The notes under the pieces: generated by a model | Database searches by the model: none | Told to the model about the DNA's origin: nothing | The model's input: only the letters and a program-made list of their open reading frames with translations | Shown here: one piece after another, positions 54,051 to 61,835 of the stretch | Numbering within the stretch: position 1 is the first letter of the stretch | Layout: every line of letters begins with the position of its first letter | Made by a program: the position numbers and the translations under genes | Assembly: GCA_030650995.1 (NCBI GenBank) | Contig: JAUSCY010000093.1 | Location: 22,339-86,338 of the forward strand | Direction of reading: 5' to 3' | DNA from: Sheuella sp. | GTDB lineage: Bacteria; Pseudomonadota; Gammaproteobacteria; Burkholderiales; Burkholderiaceae_B | DNA length: 64,000 nt

Positions 54051-55363
54051 CGCATTGCCTCGTTGGCTAATGCGCGGGCTTGTTCATAATTTTTACGGGC
54101 TTGCGTGTTCCAGTCGCTTTCAAGCTGAGTGATTGCCTGATTGATATCCGCATCCTTTTTATTGCCGGCAAAGATTTTTACAAAGCTTGCATCATTGATT
54201 TGCGCGTTACTGACGACGGGTGAAAAGGCAAGTGCTTTCGCTTTTTTCAAGAGTTTTGCTTGCGGGCCGGTTGACTGTGCGCCGAGTTTACGTTCGGCTT
54301 CCCAGATTGCCTTGGTTGCAGCCTGAAGCTCCTTCAGACGGAAAGTAATGGTCTGGTCAAAAAGGGTTTGCACAATGTAGTAACGCTGCGTTGAAAGTTC
54401 AGTATCGAACTGGACTTTACTGCGGGCCGCTAACTCAGTCGGATCAGGATACTGGGCTGGAACTTTCCCCTTCATTTCTGAATAAGGTAGTACCGGAAGA
54501 CGAGATATTTTTGGCGACAGCAATAACTCCTGACCGGCCTGACTCAGCGCAAAGGAAATGAATTTTTTACCATCCTCCGGATTTTTTGCGCCTGCGATCA
54601 GCGCGATATTTGCTGGCACGATTGCTGTTTCTAGCGGATAGTTAAACTCCACCGGGAAACCAGAGTATTTGCCGGAAAGACCAAAAAAATCGATGACCGG
54701 ACCGGCGCCGAACTGCCCGCTGTTGACCCCGTCAGGCACGCCAAAAGATCGCTCTGTAACTGCTGCACTGTTGCCCGCCATGCGCAAGAGCGTATTCCAG
54801 CCCGCTTCCCAGCCCTGACCCTGAAGAACCGTCTCGACCGTCAGATGCATCGTGCCGGATCGCGAAGGGGCAGTAATGCCGATATGTCCGAACCACTGCG
54901 GCGTCAGGAGGTCTTCCCACTGTTTTGGCGGGGGAAGTTTATTCGCTTTGAGATAACGCGTGTTGTACATGATCCCGTAGCCGGCAAGCGCTTGACCCAG
55001 GTACATGCCTTGCGGATCATTAACCGGATAATTGCCGATCTTATCGGGAATGTTGGGGTTTTTAAGTGCGGCAGTTGAAGCAAGCAACTTGTCACGCGCT
55101 AATACTTCAAACGCATCCGGCGCACTGGCCCAGAATATTTCCGGGCGCTGGCCAGGACTTGTTTCCTTAACAAAAGCAATTCCAGCAACGGTATTCTTGT
55201 TCAGAATTTCCAGCGTGATATCGGGATTGTTTTTTTCAAATGCAGCTTTGTACGCAGCTGTCAGCTCTTTAGGAAATGATGTGATCACTGTGACCGTTGC
55301 AGCGCAGGCTCCAAAAGACATCACAAAACCAACTGCAGTCATGAGTAATCGTGCAGTGAACAT
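54047..55363 (-). CDS. ABC transporter periplasmic binding protein (Fe3+/organophosphate type)
   Basis: Periplasmic solute-binding protein (438 aa). The signal peptide ends near FGACAA (residue 22). The mature protein opens VTVITSFPKELTAAYKAAFE, and PGQRPEIFWASAPDAFEVL and PPPKQWEDLLTPQWFGHIGI are conserved. It resembles FbpA/AfuA-type proteins, but it is longer than FbpA (about 340) and I could not locate the adjacent-tyrosine iron site with confidence. AfuA-like proteins also bind sugar phosphates. It is followed by the fused permease and preceded 16 nt by fpr. The substrate is undetermined. Confidence 0.87.
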   Translation of the reverse strand: MFTARLLMTAVGFVMSFGACAATVTVITSFPKELTAAYKAAFEKNNPDITLEILNKNTVAGIAFVKETSPGQRPEIFWASAPDAFEVLARDKLLASTAALKNPNIPDKIGNYPVNDPQGMYLGQALAGYGIMYNTRYLKANKLPPPKQWEDLLTPQWFGHIGITAPSRSGTMHLTVETVLQGQGWEAGWNTLLRMAGNSAAVTERSFGVPDGVNSGQFGAGPVIDFFGLSGKYSGFPVEFNYPLETAIVPANIALIAGAKNPEDGKKFISFALSQAGQELLLSPKISRLPVLPYSEMKGKVPAQYPDPTELAARSKVQFDTELSTQRYYIVQTLFDQTITFRLKELQAATKAIWEAERKLGAQSTGPQAKLLKKAKALAFSPVVSNAQINDASFVKIFAGNKKDADINQAITQLESDWNTQARKNYEQARALANEAMR

Positions 55364-55379
55364 ATCAGATCCTTTAAAG

Positions 55380-56153
55380 TTATTGTTCGGCGAAAGCTCG
55401 CTCGATCACGAAATCACCAGGTTTTGAGGTGTTGCCTTCATTAAAGCCACGCTCCTCAAGCATTCCTTTCAGATCGCGAAGCATTCCGGGGCTGCCGCAA
55501 ATCATAATGCGATCCTGTTCACGATTGAGCGCCGGCACTCCCAGATCTGAAAATAATTTACCGTTTTCGATCAGATCCGTAATTCGACCCTGATGGTGAT
55601 AGGCCTCACGAGTGACCGTCGGGTAGTAGCGTAATTGTTTAGTGATCATTTCGCCCAGAAATTCATGCGCCGGGAGTTCTTTGGTGATGTAGTCATAGTA
55701 GGCAAGCTCAGCGACCTCACGTACGCCATGCACCAGAATGACTTCCTCGAATTTTTCATAAGTCTCCGGGTCACGTATCACGCTCATGAACGGGGCAAGA
55801 CCTGTGCCAGAGGAAAACATATATAGTCGCTTGGCGGGGAGCAGGTAGTCAATCAGCAGTGTGCCGGTTGGTTTGCGTCCGACCACGATCGTGTCACCAA
55901 CCTTAATATGCTGGAGCTTGGAGGTCAGTGGACCATCCTCAACTTTGATGCTCAAAAACTCGAGGCTTTCCTCGTAATTGGCGCTTGCGATGCTGTAGGC
56001 GCGCAGCAAGGGTTTGTTATTGATCCGCAAACCGATCATCGTGAAATGACCGTTACTGAACCGGAGTGCCGGATCGCGCGTGGTGGTGAAGCTAAACAGG
56101 CGATCGGTCCAGTGGTGGACGGATAAAACGCGCTCTTCGAGGAATGCACTCAT
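55380..56153 (-). CDS. fpr: Ferredoxin/flavodoxin-NADP+ reductase
   Basis: FAD-containing reductase (257 aa; E. coli Fpr 248). The FAD site has LLRAYSIASANYEE (RxYS motif, about 48-61), the NADP site GTGLAPFMSVIRDPE (near 116-130) and ICGSPGMLRDLKGML, and the C-terminus ends FAEQ. It transfers electrons between NADPH and ferredoxin/flavodoxin, helping iron-sulfur repair and oxidative stress tolerance. It is first in the operon before the ABC transporter, an unusual companion for fpr. No clear ribosome site is seen. ATACGAAC repeats lie upstream. Confidence 0.92.
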   Translation of the reverse strand: MSAFLEERVLSVHHWTDRLFSFTTTRDPALRFSNGHFTMIGLRINNKPLLRAYSIASANYEESLEFLSIKVEDGPLTSKLQHIKVGDTIVVGRKPTGTLLIDYLLPAKRLYMFSSGTGLAPFMSVIRDPETYEKFEEVILVHGVREVAELAYYDYITKELPAHEFLGEMITKQLRYYPTVTREAYHHQGRITDLIENGKLFSDLGVPALNREQDRIMICGSPGMLRDLKGMLEERGFNEGNTSKPGDFVIERAFAEQ

Positions 56154-56202
56154 AGTTTGTGGCTGCTTGTCTGTTGGGTATGATGAAAAATTGAATCACT
56201 AA

Positions 56203-56272
56203 ATACGAACAATGCTTCAGGATGGCTGGCTCATATTTTGAGTTAAGTTTGATTGTTAGTATACGAACATTG
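56203..56272. promoter_or_regulatory. Paired ATACGAAC repeats, candidate regulator sites
   Basis: ATACGAACAATG (56203-56214) and ATACGAACATTG (56261-56272) differ at one base and are 58 bp apart, same orientation. The second lies within the candidate plus promoter; the first covers a TTGTTC that could be the fpr -35. A shared regulator acting on both directions is possible. Confidence 0.45.
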
Positions 56273-56276
56273 TAAA
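56249..56276 (+). promoter_or_regulatory. Candidate promoter for the DUF1185-liv operon
   Basis: TTGATT (56249-56254), 16-nt spacer, TGTAAA (56271-56276); each hexamer matches consensus in four of six positions. It would give a leader of about 190 nt. Confidence 0.35.
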
Positions 56277-56369
56277 AAATTCGTTATTTTTTTGATAAAA
56301 CAAAGGATTTCCCTATAAATGCTAACTCGACGGGTTAAGTTTGAGCAACAAACCAAACGCTATAAGCAA

Positions 56370-56395
56370 ATGCACCATCACGTATGCACCATCAC
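56370..56395 (+). repeat. 12-bp direct repeat in the DUF1185 leader
   Basis: ATGCACCATCAC occurs at 56370-56381 and again at 56384-56395, separated by GT, 77 nt before the gene. The exact copy suggests a recent slippage duplication or a paired binding site. Confidence 0.85.
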
Positions 56396-56471
56396 TTTTT
56401 AGCGCGTTTGGATATATGCCGTCTTGATGTATCGCAAACAGCCTGCCACCGTGGACGTCCAAGGAGCTAAT

Positions 56472-57056
56472 ATGAAGAGCAAGATCAGAAAAATCGTCGT
56501 CCAGCTCGATGAAACCCGGATGGAAAACGGTCAGACTTTAACCATACCGACCCGTCGGGCATTGGCTATGGCAGTGATTGAAAATCCTTTTGCTGGCAAG
56601 TTCGTCGAGAATCTTGATTCTTTGAGTCAAATAGGTGAGGAGCTTGGCGGTTTGCTCGGTGAGCGTTGTGTGCAAGCACTGGGAATATCGCCTGGACAAG
56701 CGCATAGCTACGGTAAAGCCGCGATTGTGGGGGAGTCAGGTGAGTTGGAGCATGCTGCAGCGATCCTTCATCCGAGCCTAGGCAAAGCCTTGCGTAAGAC
56801 CGTGGAGAAGGGGGCCGCACTTATCCCGTCCGCCAATAAAATGGGTGCCATGGGAACTGCGATAGATGTTCCTTTAGGTCACAAGGATGCAGCCTGGGTG
56901 GGCAGTCACTTTGATGCGATGGAGGCCAGAGTTTCTGACGCACCACGGGCCAATGAAATCGTGGTCGCAATCGTTGTGACGGATAGTGGCCGCCCTTTGC
57001 CGCGTATCGGGGGACTACAGGTCAGTGAAATCAAGGGGCTGGACGGGTTGCGCTGA
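56472..57056 (+). CDS. DUF1185 (PF06684, amino acid synthesis) family protein
   Basis: Uncharacterised cytosolic protein (194 aa). IRKIVVQLDETRMENGQTLTIPTRRALAMAVIENPFAGKFVENL opens it, GISPGQAHSYGKAAIVGESGELEHAAAILHPSLGKALR is the core, and NEIVVAIVVTDSGRPLPRIGG lies near the C-terminus. Family structures, as I recall, show a chorismate-mutase-like fold and led to a proposed role in amino-acid metabolism; no reaction is established. The frame opens 16 codons earlier, but AAGGAG at 56461-56466 sets the ATG at 56472. It precedes an amino acid-type ABC transporter by 94 nt, so it may act on the imported compound. Confidence 0.87.
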   Translation: MKSKIRKIVVQLDETRMENGQTLTIPTRRALAMAVIENPFAGKFVENLDSLSQIGEELGGLLGERCVQALGISPGQAHSYGKAAIVGESGELEHAAAILHPSLGKALRKTVEKGAALIPSANKMGAMGTAIDVPLGHKDAAWVGSHFDAMEARVSDAPRANEIVVAIVVTDSGRPLPRIGGLQVSEIKGLDGLR

Positions 57057-57150
57057 AAACCAGCGCGTCAGAGACATAAGATTTTTTGAATATAACAAGT
57101 ATTGAAAATTGAGTTTAAAAATCAAGATGATGTGTAATAAGGGGAAAAGC

Positions 57151-58377
57151 ATGAAAAATATAATTAATCGCACATGGAGTCGTTTGCTTGCGACGACTTC
57201 CTTAGTGACGGCAGCTACGCTGATTGCCTCGCCGCAGGTGATGGCGCAGGGCACAATCAAAATCGGTGAAATTAATAGCTACAAAGCGCAACCCGCTTTT
57301 CTTGAGCCATACAAAAAAGGTATGGAGCTTGCGGTTGATCAGATTAACGCCACGGGCGGGCTGAACGGTAAAAAAGTAGAGTTGATTACCCGAGACGACA
57401 ACGCCAGCCCTGGCGATGCGGTGCGTGTTGCAGAAGAACTGCTTACCCGCGACAAGGTGGATGTGCTCACCGGTTCATTTCTTTCTCATATTGGTCTGGC
57501 ACTGACAGATTTTGCAAAACAGAAAAAAGTTTTCTTTCTTGCCAGCGAACCGCTGACGGACAAGATCGTCTGGCAAAACGGGAATCCCTACACGTTCAGA
57601 CTGCGTACCTCGACCTATATGCAGGTTGCGATGCTTGTGCCAGAGGCCGCAGCCATGAAGAAAAAACGCTGGGCAATTGTTTACCCAAATTACGAATATG
57701 GTCAGTCCGCTTCAGCGACTTTTAAAGAGTTGCTCAAGGCCGCGCAACCTGACGTGGAATTCGTCGCCGAGCAGGCATCGCCTTTAGGCAAGCTGGACGC
57801 CGGTAATGTCGTTCAGGCGCTGGCTGATGCAAAACCGGATGCGATTTTTAATGTGTTGTTTGCCGCTGATCTGGCCAAATTTGTTCGCGAGGGCAATACC
57901 AGAGGGTTGTTCAAAGGTCGTGAGGTTGTGAGTTTGCTCACGGGTGAGCCAGAGTATCTCGATCCCCTGAAGGATGAAACACCTGATGGCTGGCTGGTGA
58001 CCGGCTATCCCTGGTACGGTATTCAGACTCCGGAACATCAGGCTTTCCTGAAAGCGTACGAGGCGAAATATAAAGATTACCCTCGTCTGGGTTCCATCAT
58101 TGGTTACAGCACCATCATGTCGCTTGCGGCTGGCATTCAAAAAGCCAAGAGCACAGAAACAGATAAGCTGGTCGCAGCTTTCAGTGGCTTGACCTTGATG
58201 ACGCCCTTTGGACAGATTACTTACAGGCCCGAAGATCATCAGTCGACAATGGGGAGCTTTGTCGGACGTACTAAAAATGAATCTGGCAAAGGTGTCATGG
58301 TGAATTACCGATATCTCGACGGCGCTAACTATCTGCCTTCAGCTGCAGAGGTTAAAAAACTGCGACCCGCACCTTAA
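57151..58377 (+). CDS. HAAT ABC transporter periplasmic substrate-binding protein
   Basis: Periplasmic binding protein (408 aa) of the Peripla_BP_6 family. The signal peptide spans MKNIINRTWSRLLATTSLV to ASPQVMAQ (residue about 33). The mature N-terminus GTIKIGEINSYKAQPAFLEPYKKG and VDQINATGGLNGKKVELITRDD are family-like, though LSG in the usual GPLSG position is replaced by INSYKA. The frame begins 14 codons earlier, but AAGGGG before ATG 57151 fixes the start. It heads a transporter with fused permeases. Ligand unknown. Confidence 0.9.
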   Translation: MKNIINRTWSRLLATTSLVTAATLIASPQVMAQGTIKIGEINSYKAQPAFLEPYKKGMELAVDQINATGGLNGKKVELITRDDNASPGDAVRVAEELLTRDKVDVLTGSFLSHIGLALTDFAKQKKVFFLASEPLTDKIVWQNGNPYTFRLRTSTYMQVAMLVPEAAAMKKKRWAIVYPNYEYGQSASATFKELLKAAQPDVEFVAEQASPLGKLDAGNVVQALADAKPDAIFNVLFAADLAKFVREGNTRGLFKGREVVSLLTGEPEYLDPLKDETPDGWLVTGYPWYGIQTPEHQAFLKAYEAKYKDYPRLGSIIGYSTIMSLAAGIQKAKSTETDKLVAAFSGLTLMTPFGQITYRPEDHQSTMGSFVGRTKNESGKGVMVNYRYLDGANYLPSAAEVKKLRPAP

Positions 58378-58380
58378 CGT

Positions 58381-60261
58381 ATGGATCTGTCAGGTTTAGT
58401 TGTCCAGCTGCTCAATGGCCTTGCGGGAGCTTCGTCGCTCTTTCTGGTCGCAGCTGGGCTATCCCTGATTTTTGGTGTGACACGGATCGTTAATTTTGCC
58501 CACGGTTCTTTTTTCATGGTGGGTATTTATCTTGCCTATACGTTTGTCGCACATCTGGGGCCGACCTTTGGTTTCTGGACCGCTTTAATCCTGGCTGCTG
58601 TCCTGGTCGGCGTGCTCGGCGCACTGATCGAAGTCACACTGTTGCGCAGACTCTATCAGTCTCCCGAACTATTCCAGTTGCTCGCAACCTTTGCACTCGT
58701 TCTGGTGATTCAAGATGCCGTGCTGTGGTTGTGGGGGCCAGAGGAGTTGCTCGGACCTCGCGCACCCGGGCTCAAAGGTGCTGTTGAAATTCTCGGGCGC
58801 AATTTTCCTACTTATGACTTGTTTCTGATCATTGTCGGCCCGTTGTTGCTTGGCTTGCTCTGGTTGCTACTGCACCGTACACGGTGGGGTACTCTGATTC
58901 GTGCAGCCACGCAGGATCGTGGCATGGTTGCCGCGCTTGGAGTGAATCAGGCATGGTTGTTTACATCTGTATTTGCCCTGGGAGCACTGCTCGCTGGTCT
59001 GGGTGGAGCGCTTGCCTTGCCACGCGAACCCGCAAGTCTTGAGTTGGCCCTGCATGTGATTGGTGCTGCTTTTGTAGTGGTGGTGGTAGGCGGGATGGGA
59101 TCGATTCCCGGAGCGTATCTGGCCGCATTGCTCATCGCTGAATTGAAATCTTTGTGTATCTGGCTGGGTGTGGTCAACGTACTGGGTACACAAATTTCAT
59201 TCTCAAAACTGACCCTGGTCGTCGAGTTTCTAGTGATGGCTGTGGTGCTGATCATCAGACCCTGGGGAATGCTGGGTCGAGCACAATCGGTTGCGCGCAA
59301 TACATTTACGCTCGAGCTGCCATTAAGGGCGGCCACGGTCAAAACAAAACTCCTTTTTACCTTGCTGGTTTCTGTTTTACTGGCATTACCCTGGTGGAGT
59401 GCTTTTGCACCTTATGTTGCAGTGCTCGGCATTGACATATTGATTGCAGTTCTCTTTGCGACCAGCCTGTATTTCATCATGGGCCCTGGTGGCATGCACT
59501 CATTTGGCCATGCTGCCTATTTCGGACTGGGCGCGTATGGTGCCGCGCTGATGTTGCGCATGCTTGGCTTGCCGATGGAGTGGGCGTTGCTTGCCGGGCC
59601 TGCGATCGCTTGTGCGGGGGCGGTGTTATTCGGTTGGTTCAGTGTCCGTCTGTCGGGGGTATATCTTGCGATGCTGACACTGGCTTTTGCACAGATTACC
59701 TGGGCAGTCGTTTTTCAATGGGAGGCTGTTACTGGAGGCAGTAACGGTATAAATGGTGTCTGGCCGGCAGCATGGCTGTCTGACAAGCGCAACTACTATT
59801 TGCTGACTTTACTTTTTGTATTATTCAGCTGTCTGTGCCTGAGAAAAATGCTTTACTCACCCTTTGGCTTTGCCATGCGTGCTGCACGCGATGCACCACT
59901 TCGCGCCGAGACGATCGGTATTGATGTGAAGCGTGTTCAATGGATTGCATTTGTGATTGCAGGGACTTTCGCAGGCGTGGCGGGTGCGCTGTATGCATTT
60001 TCAAAAGGCAGCATTTCACCGGAAATTTTGCATGTCAGTCACTCTGTCGACGGTTTAGTCATGGTGATGCTTGGAGGGGTGCAGACTATCGCAGGACCTG
60101 TGATCGGCGCAGTCGGTTTTACCTGGCTGCATGATGCGGTGGCACGCAATACAGAGTACTGGCGAGCGATGCTGGGTGGGATTATTTTGTTACTGGTGCT
60201 GTTGTTCCCCCAGGGGATTGCTGGTTTTGTTCAGCTTCTGAGTCGAGGAGCGCGCAAGTGA
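58381..60261 (+). CDS. HAAT ABC transporter permease, LivH-LivM fusion
   Basis: Inner-membrane protein (626 aa) combining both permeases of a branched-chain amino acid-type importer. Residues 1-300 are LivH-like: LAGASSLFLVAAGLSLIFGV then TRIVNFAHGSFFMVGIYLAY. Residues about 325-626 are LivM-like: YFIMGPGGMHSFGHAAYFGLG and YSPFGFAMRAARDAPLRAETIG. The join at about 300-325 is a short charged stretch (SVARNTFTLELPLRAATVKTK). The other importer near 2-4 kb has separate LivH and LivM, so the two are independent acquisitions. It starts 3 nt after the binding protein; livG starts on its stop (GTGA). Confidence 0.92.
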   Translation: MDLSGLVVQLLNGLAGASSLFLVAAGLSLIFGVTRIVNFAHGSFFMVGIYLAYTFVAHLGPTFGFWTALILAAVLVGVLGALIEVTLLRRLYQSPELFQLLATFALVLVIQDAVLWLWGPEELLGPRAPGLKGAVEILGRNFPTYDLFLIIVGPLLLGLLWLLLHRTRWGTLIRAATQDRGMVAALGVNQAWLFTSVFALGALLAGLGGALALPREPASLELALHVIGAAFVVVVVGGMGSIPGAYLAALLIAELKSLCIWLGVVNVLGTQISFSKLTLVVEFLVMAVVLIIRPWGMLGRAQSVARNTFTLELPLRAATVKTKLLFTLLVSVLLALPWWSAFAPYVAVLGIDILIAVLFATSLYFIMGPGGMHSFGHAAYFGLGAYGAALMLRMLGLPMEWALLAGPAIACAGAVLFGWFSVRLSGVYLAMLTLAFAQITWAVVFQWEAVTGGSNGINGVWPAAWLSDKRNYYLLTLLFVLFSCLCLRKMLYSPFGFAMRAARDAPLRAETIGIDVKRVQWIAFVIAGTFAGVAGALYAFSKGSISPEILHVSHSVDGLVMVMLGGVQTIAGPVIGAVGFTWLHDAVARNTEYWRAMLGGIILLLVLLFPQGIAGFVQLLSRGARK

Positions 60262-61022
60262 GTTTGCTGAGCGTTCAGGGCTTAGGGAAATCCTTTGGCG
60301 GCGTCCATGCCGTCGATGGTATTGACTTTACCTTGCATCGTGGGGAGTTGCTCGCGTTGATCGGCCCGAATGGTGCGGGTAAATCAACCACATTCAATAT
60401 GATTAATGGCCAGTTACGGGCTGATCGAGGCAGCGTCATGCTCGACAATCAGAATCTGGTTGGCTTGCACGCCCGTCAGATTTGTCGCAAAGGTGTTGGA
60501 CGGACTTTTCAAATCGCTGAAACTTTTCTATCACTCAGTGTGATCGAAAATGTACAGATGGCCCTGCTATCCCATACAAGAAATATTTTTTCTTTTTTTA
60601 AGTCTGCTGCTGCATTTCAACGAAAAGAAGCGCTTGAGCTTTTGCATCAGGTGGGTATGGCAGATCAGGCCGATCGACCGATCAGCGAACTCGCCTACAG
60701 CGATGTTAAACGGGTAGAGCTTGCAATTGCGCTGGCTACACAACCTACATTGCTCTTGATGGATGAGCCCACGGCTGGCATGGCGCCTGCCGAGCGAAAC
60801 GCATTGATGGCATTAACTAAAAAACTCGTCGTTGAGCGCCAGGTAGCGGTCTTGTTTACCGAGCACAGTATGGATGTCGTCTTCGCCTATGCGGATCGCG
60901 TGATTGTGCTGGCGAGGGGACGTCTGATCGCGCAAGGATCACCTGAAGAAATTCGTGTGAATCCTGAGGTGCAGCGCGTCTATTTTGGTTCAGGCGCAAC
61001 GTTTGAGGATTTCAATGCTTAA
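60258..61022 (+). CDS. livG: Branched-chain amino acid-type ABC transporter ATPase LivG
   Basis: ATPase (254 aa). Walker A GPNGAGKSTTFNMI (about 36-49), C-loop LAYSDVKRVELAIAL (degenerate, as in many LivG), Walker B LLLMDEPTAGMAP. GRTFQIAETFLSLSVIENVQM is the LivG insert. It uses GTG as start, overlapping the permease stop by 4 nt, with GAGGAG about 8 nt upstream. It partners LivF in driving the fused permease. Confidence 0.93.
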   Translation: MSLLSVQGLGKSFGGVHAVDGIDFTLHRGELLALIGPNGAGKSTTFNMINGQLRADRGSVMLDNQNLVGLHARQICRKGVGRTFQIAETFLSLSVIENVQMALLSHTRNIFSFFKSAAAFQRKEALELLHQVGMADQADRPISELAYSDVKRVELAIALATQPTLLLMDEPTAGMAPAERNALMALTKKLVVERQVAVLFTEHSMDVVFAYADRVIVLARGRLIAQGSPEEIRVNPEVQRVYFGSGATFEDFNA

Positions 61023-61728
61023 CGTTGAAAACCTGAGTACCTGGTACGGCGCCGCACAGATTTTATTTGATGTGAATCTGACTGTGCAGCGCGGCGAGGT
61101 TGTCGCGCTGATGGGGCGTAACGGCGCAGGTAAGTCGACAACCATGAAAGCAATTATGGCGATGATTGACCGCAGGCAAGGTCATGTTCATTGGATGGGT
61201 CATGACATTGCCCGCAAACAGACACATCAGATTGCGGGGTCAGGTTTGGGGTTTGTTCCTCAGGACCGCCGGATATTCACTGACTTGACTGTGCTTGAAA
61301 ATCTTGAAGTAGGGCGTCAGTTGCCAAGGAGCTGGCCACAGGGAGAATCTTTGCCTGCGTGGACCGTAGAAAGGGTGTTTGAATTGTTCCCTAATCTTGC
61401 TCAGATGTCGCAACGCCAGGCCAGCAAAATGAGCGGTGGAGAGCAACAAATGCTGAGTGTGGCACGTACCCTGATGGGTAATCCATACCTGGTGCTTCTT
61501 GATGAGCCTGCAGAAGGTTTGGCACCCGTTCTTGTCGAACAGATGGCGCACATGATCACTGCACTTAAAAAACAAGGTGTGAGTATTCTCTTGTCCGAGC
61601 AAAATTTACACTTTGCAAATCTGGTGTGTGATCGTGCCTATGTGATCGAGAAAGGGCAGATCAATTATGCGGGGTCAATCCGGTCGTTAATCGATAATCA
61701 GGCAGCCAGAGTCCGGAATAATCAGTGA
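61015..61728 (+). CDS. livF: Branched-chain amino acid-type ABC transporter ATPase LivF
   Basis: ATPase (237 aa). Walker A GRNGAGKSTTMKAI (about 36-49), signature MSGGEQQMLSVARTL, Walker B LVLLDEPAEGLAP. WYGAAQILFDVNLTVQRGEV is the LivF N-terminus. The frame opens ten codons earlier, but the ATG at 61015 follows GAGGA and overlaps the livG stop by 8 nt. It is the last gene of the DUF1185-transporter unit, ending 107 nt before greA. Confidence 0.93.
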   Translation: MLNVENLSTWYGAAQILFDVNLTVQRGEVVALMGRNGAGKSTTMKAIMAMIDRRQGHVHWMGHDIARKQTHQIAGSGLGFVPQDRRIFTDLTVLENLEVGRQLPRSWPQGESLPAWTVERVFELFPNLAQMSQRQASKMSGGEQQMLSVARTLMGNPYLVLLDEPAEGLAPVLVEQMAHMITALKKQGVSILLSEQNLHFANLVCDRAYVIEKGQINYAGSIRSLIDNQAARVRNNQ

Positions 61729-61742
61729 TTTTCCTGCGAGGC

Positions 61743-61771
61743 TTGCATTTGGCTTAAAGTTTGCTCACAAT
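61743..61771 (+). promoter_or_regulatory. Candidate greA promoter
   Basis: TTGCAT (61743-61748), 17-nt spacer, CACAAT (61766-61771). Transcription would begin near 61778, about 10 nt before the terminator hairpin and 58 nt before the greA ATG. Confidence 0.5.
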
Positions 61772-61787
61772 AGAGTCTTGTTGATTG

Positions 61788-61822
61788 CCCCGGTTCCGAC
61801 CCGAGCCGGGGTTTTTGCTTTT
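61788..61822 (+). terminator. Intrinsic terminator in the greA leader (candidate attenuator)
   Basis: CCCCGGTTC (61788-61796), 6-nt loop, GAGCCGGGG (61803-61811) form a 9-bp stem with one G-U pair, followed by TTTTTGCTTTTTT. It ends about 12 nt before the greA start codon, so greA must be made from reads through it or under control of it. It may also close the liv operon. Confidence 0.88.
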
Positions 61823-61835
61823 TTGGAAAAATATT

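Larger units (their letters stand above)
56154..56471. promoter_or_regulatory. Divergent regulatory region between fpr and the DUF1185 gene
   Basis: This 318-nt gap contains no ORF of interest. It is AT-rich and holds two ATACGAAC direct repeats, a promoter-like sequence for the plus strand, and a 12-bp tandem repeat in the long leader of the DUF1185 gene, each listed separately. Confidence 0.6.
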
